Positions 61,395 through 64,000 of a stretch of DNA of 64,000 nt are shown here, piece by piece. The stretch's first letter is position 1. Each line of letters starts with the position of its first letter. Location: assembly GCF_001428435.1 (NCBI RefSeq), contig NZ_LMSO01000001.1:583486-647485 (forward strand), given 5' to 3'. The notes beneath the pieces were generated by a model. The model was not told the origin of the DNA. It ran no database searches and saw only the letters and a list, made by a program, of their open reading frames with translations. This stretch comes from Arthrobacter sp. Soil782. Its GTDB lineage: Bacteria > Actinomycetota > Actinomycetes > Actinomycetales > Micrococcaceae. A program made the position numbers and the translations under genes.

Positions 61395-62141
61395 ATGAGC
61401 GACGAGACCAAGAGCAATGCCGATATCCACTTCTACTTCGACCCCGTCTGCCCCTTCGCCTGGATGACCAGCAAGTGGGTTCGTCTCGTCATGGAGGAAC
61501 GGAACTACTCCGTTGAGTGGCGCTTCATCTCCCTGCGCCTACTCAACGCGTCGGTCGATTACGATTCACACTTCCCCGAAGGCTATGAGGCCGGGCACAC
61601 TGCCGGCCTGCGCCTGCTCCGCGTCGCCGCGCAGGTCCGGAAGGATCACGGGCCAGACGCCGTCGCTACCCTTTATGCCCGCCTCGGCGCCCACATCTTC
61701 GATACAGAACGGGACGACCCGTCGCAATCCGGCGCCACCGGATATCACGGAACCCGTGAATTTCTCGAGCCGATCCTCGCGGAGGCCGGCCTGCCGTCGT
61801 CGTTGGCGGACGCGCTCGACGACCGCTCACTCGACTCGATAATTCAGGCAGAGACGGACGAGGCGCTTTCCCATACGGGCAAGGACGTCGGCACTCCCAT
61901 CATCCACTTCGAGCCGCCGGAGGGCGTGGCGTTCTTCGGACCGGTGATCAGTAGGCTCCCCTCCCGCGGTGAGGCGGCGCAACTATGGGACCACGTGGTG
62001 GCTCTGGCCAGCTTCCCCGGCTTCGCCGAACTGAAGCGAAGCCTCCGCGAACGTCCACAGCTGCGCAGTTTCGGGATCACCGATGCAGATGCCGGCGTCG
62101 AGGAAGACTGGCACGGCGGGAGCCGCCGCCAGAAGAAGTAG
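61395..62141 (+). CDS. DsbA-fold protein of the mycothiol-dependent nitroreductase (Rv2466c) family
   Basis: 248 residues. TATAGT ends 6 nt before the ATG with no ribosome site, so it is probably leaderless. The N-terminal FYFDPVCPFAWMTSKWV places the nucleophilic Cys at 19, as in M. tuberculosis Rv2466c (C19-P-W-C22). The resolving position 22 is Ala here. A helical insertion and thioredoxin-like end (DVGTPIIHFEPPEGVAFFGPVISRLP, with the cis-Pro) complete the fold. A one-cysteine mechanism with mycothiol is inferred. Confidence 0.88.
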   Translation: MSDETKSNADIHFYFDPVCPFAWMTSKWVRLVMEERNYSVEWRFISLRLLNASVDYDSHFPEGYEAGHTAGLRLLRVAAQVRKDHGPDAVATLYARLGAHIFDTERDDPSQSGATGYHGTREFLEPILAEAGLPSSLADALDDRSLDSIIQAETDEALSHTGKDVGTPIIHFEPPEGVAFFGPVISRLPSRGEAAQLWDHVVALASFPGFAELKRSLRERPQLRSFGITDADAGVEEDWHGGSRRQKK

Positions 62142-62156
62142 CGCGCCCGCAAGAGT

Positions 62157-62175
62157 GTTTACTGGATGAGTGAAC
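62157..62175. promoter_or_regulatory. Inverted repeat over the ROK gene start
   Basis: GTTTACT-GGATG-AGTGAAC (one mismatch) spans the GTG start at 62170; a further GTAAAC at 62176-62181 gives a second pairing partner for GTTTAC. TTTACT (62158-62163) is also a -10-like box 6 nt before the GTG. Autorepression by the ROK protein is inferred. Confidence 0.45.
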
Positions 62176-63405
62176 GTAAACCACAGGGGAGGATCGCTTG
62201 CCACAGGCGCGTCGTCGACCACCATGCTGCGCCGGTCCAATGCGAGGCTGATCCTCGACGCGATCCGGCGGGCCCCCTCCGGGGACTCTGTCACCGCAAA
62301 TGAACTCATCGGTGCCACCTCGCTCACGCGCGCCACTGTCCTCGGGGTCTGCGATGACCTGCTCCGCGACGGCTGGATCCGCGAGCAGCCCGCGCTCGCC
62401 GCCACCGGCAAAGGCCGACCGGCCCGGCACTTCGCCCTTGACGACAACGCCGGATACGTCCTCGGAATCGACGCCGGCTACAGCCATATCCGCAGCGTCG
62501 TCGCCAATCTGCGCGGGGAGGTAGTTGGCCGCGGTGGAGCGGCCTTCACAGCGGACATCGACAACGCGGATCCCGCTCCCCGCACCGCAGCTCTACAGCT
62601 CGCCATAGAATCAGCGCTCGGCGACGGCGGCATCGCCCCTTCCCGCGTCCTGACCGTCTGTTTCGGCATCCCGGCCCCGGTCGGCCGCCATGGCACCATC
62701 CCGACGGGCAACCCGTTCTGGGAGCGGATGGCAGTAGATCAGGAAGCGGTGCTTGCCGGGCGCCCACAGTGGACGTCTTTCATTGAGAATGACGCCAACC
62801 TCGCGGCGCTCGCCGAACGCTACAACGGCACCGTGGACCCGGATGGCAGCTTCCTGGTGCTCCTCGCCGGCGAACGGTTCGGTGCCGGGGTCATCGAAGA
62901 CGGACATCTCCTGCACGGATCGCTCGGCGGCGGTGGGGAAATGCACTATCTCGACCTCGTGGAGGGCGTTGGCAGCCCGGCAGCCATCGCTCCCCTGGCC
63001 CGTGCCTGGGCGACAGAGGCTCTGGTTGCAGGCCGGACCACGATCCTGTCGGGCGGGCCTTCGAGGAAGAATGGCCCGTCGGCGGAGGCCGTGTTCGCGG
63101 CAGCGGAAGCCGGTGACGCCGTCGCAATTGAAATCGTGGAGCGCCTGGCGGAGCGGCTGTCCCGCGTCATCTCAACTCTCGCGTCATTGCTCAACCCGGA
63201 CACCGTGGTCATCGGCGGTGCGGTGGCGCCGTCCATCGCCCGCCTCGCTGAGCAGATCGAGGCAAAGGTGGCAACGACGTCGCACTTCCCGCCGCGGGTG
63301 GTGGCGTCCTCGCTCGCTGGGGACATTGTGCTGACCGGGGCCGTAAACGCGGCGCTCGCCAGAGTCAGCCGGGACGCGATGGATATTGAATTGCGCCGGG
63401 CTTGA
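62170..63405 (+). CDS. ROK family regulator/sugar kinase-like protein lacking the zinc motif
   Basis: 411 residues from GTG (probably leaderless); an ATG at 62224 is an alternative. N-terminal HTH (VTANELIGATSLTRATVLGVCDDLLRDGWI) plus ROK domain (GYVLGIDAGYSHIRSVVANLRGEVV, SFIENDANLAALAERY, GAGVIEDGHLLHGSLGGGGEMHYLDL). The usual CxCGxxGCxE zinc site is absent; the sequence goes straight to VEGVGSPAAIAPLARAW. It regulates an unknown sugar system; no sugar genes adjoin it here. Confidence 0.9.
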   Translation: MNVNHRGGSLATGASSTTMLRRSNARLILDAIRRAPSGDSVTANELIGATSLTRATVLGVCDDLLRDGWIREQPALAATGKGRPARHFALDDNAGYVLGIDAGYSHIRSVVANLRGEVVGRGGAAFTADIDNADPAPRTAALQLAIESALGDGGIAPSRVLTVCFGIPAPVGRHGTIPTGNPFWERMAVDQEAVLAGRPQWTSFIENDANLAALAERYNGTVDPDGSFLVLLAGERFGAGVIEDGHLLHGSLGGGGEMHYLDLVEGVGSPAAIAPLARAWATEALVAGRTTILSGGPSRKNGPSAEAVFAAAEAGDAVAIEIVERLAERLSRVISTLASLLNPDTVVIGGAVAPSIARLAEQIEAKVATTSHFPPRVVASSLAGDIVLTGAVNAALARVSRDAMDIELRRA

Positions 63406-63439
63406 ACCAGCTGTGCGCTCAGCCTGATCTGAGTGCCGG

Positions 63440-64000
63440 TTACCCCGTTTCGTGTTCCTGTTTCCGCTCGGGCTCCCTTCGCTTGAGCCAGGCACTGAGC
63501 GGCGCGGTCGAGAGTCCGTGGATGAGGACAGACAATGTGATGGCGAGGGTGGCGTAGATGAAGATCTCGTGATTGCCGGTGTGCCGCTCGGCGAGGGTCG
63601 CATAGAACAGCGCCGAGATTCCCACCGGTCCAAACCAGCTCAGGAACGTTGTATCAGGGACGTCGTGCAGCGATGTGATCAGGGGACGCAGGGCCCACAG
63701 GGTGATGATCCGCCGCAGCAGCACCGCAGCGGCGAGCGCAACGGGCGGAATCCAGCCGAGAGCGGCCCACTCACCGATGGGCAAGGCGAGCCCCAGCAGG
63801 ATGAAGACGGGCAGGAGAAAGAAGCGGGCAACGGCGTCGTCAATCTTGTCCTCCTGCTCCTCGTCCCGCTCGGGGATCACCTGTCCGAATACCGCGGCGC
63901 CAACAAAGACGGCGAGAATGGCGTCCGTGCCGAGCAGTTTCCCTGCGCCGAGGATGAGGAGGCCGAAAGGCACGAAGAAGCCCAGGTAGGAGCTTTCCTC
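63440..64000 (-). CDS. Cation:proton antiporter (CPA1/NhaP-type), 3' part
   Basis: The frame is open to the window edge, so the N-terminus lies beyond base 64000; 186 residues are visible. Membrane segments include AILAVFVGAAVFGQVI, FFLLPVFILLGLALPIG and the signature LSWFGPVGISALFYATLAE of Na+/H+ antiporters. The short hydrophilic tail (WLKRREPERKQEHETG) is cytoplasmic. It exchanges Na+ or K+ for protons. Confidence 0.88.
   Translation of the reverse strand, partial: EESSYLGFFVPFGLLILGAGKLLGTDAILAVFVGAAVFGQVIPERDEEQEDKIDDAVARFFLLPVFILLGLALPIGEWAALGWIPPVALAAAVLLRRIITLWALRPLITSLHDVPDTTFLSWFGPVGISALFYATLAERHTGNHEIFIYATLAITLSVLIHGLSTAPLSAWLKRREPERKQEHETG

Overview
The window is chromosomal DNA of a high-GC Gram-positive bacterium, most likely an Arthrobacter-like member of the Micrococcaceae. 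The evidence is the GC-rich wobble usage, many GTG/TTG starts, many starts that look leaderless, an actinobacterial DUF4193 protein, a relative of the mycothiol-dependent nitroreductase Rv2466c, and a putrescine-oxidase-like flavoenzyme. I assign it from gene content; no search was run. No rRNA, tRNA, CRISPR array, insertion sequence or prophage was recognised.

Layout. 1-4.8 kb: end of a GH13 alpha-glucosidase, a DUF72 protein, a first VapBC toxin-antitoxin pair and small genes. 5.0-12.8 kb: a catabolic island with a 6-phosphogluconate-dehydrogenase-like enzyme, a tripartite tricarboxylate transporter (TctB-TctA-TctC), an RraA-family aldolase/decarboxylase-like protein, an IclR regulator, an MFS carrier and an Ldh2-type 2-hydroxyacid dehydrogenase. 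It is preceded by a tandem operator-like element, and the substrate is unknown. 12.9-13.4 kb: YefM-YoeB. 13.5-18.5 kb: SDR, aldehyde dehydrogenase, TetR regulator and CocE-type hydrolase. 18.6-25.8 kb: DUF885 peptidase-like protein, PspC, a TPM-domain protein, an MFS carrier, and a MocR regulator divergent from an EamA exporter with overlapping start codons. 25.9-28.1 kb: an amiS-fmdB-fmdA amide-utilisation operon. 28.4-33.9 kb: RibD-like reductase, PhzF, RidA, a decayed gene, an orphan second Ldh2 paralogue, DUF4193 and gdhA.

34-40 kb holds a complete ribose operon (rbsR-A-C-B-K-D) behind a LacI-type operator. 40-46.7 kb: an anchored GH26-like hydrolase, pirin, a PadR/permease-prefix pair, a zinc-ribbon protein, a zinc alcohol dehydrogenase and a UPF0303 protein. 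46.7-47.6 kb: divergent arsC/arsR. 47.6-52.4 kb (minus strand): an agmatine/putrescine operon (amine oxidase, agmatine deiminase, amidase) ending beside a truncated aldo/keto reductase. 52.6-55.2 kb: a degenerate Hpt-like protein, an EamA exporter and an amidohydrolase. 55.2-59.1 kb: xylose genes (ROK regulator, xylA, xylB). 59.1-59.8 kb: a second VapBC pair, clearly paralogous to the first. 59.9-64 kb: a luciferase-like monooxygenase, a VOC protein, an Rv2466c-like protein, a second ROK regulator and the 3' part of a cation/proton antiporter.

Overall this is a nutrient-scavenging region (sugars, amides, polyamines, organic acids), with each module carrying its own local regulator and recognisable operator, and with three toxin-antitoxin pairs between modules. 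I found no convincing wholly new system. The strongest leads are the uncharacterised TTT/RraA/Ldh2 cluster with its tandem operator, the agmatine operon with an amidase-signature enzyme where a carbamoylputrescine amidase would be expected, the mirror-image leaderless MocR/EamA promoter, and the paired VapBC modules.
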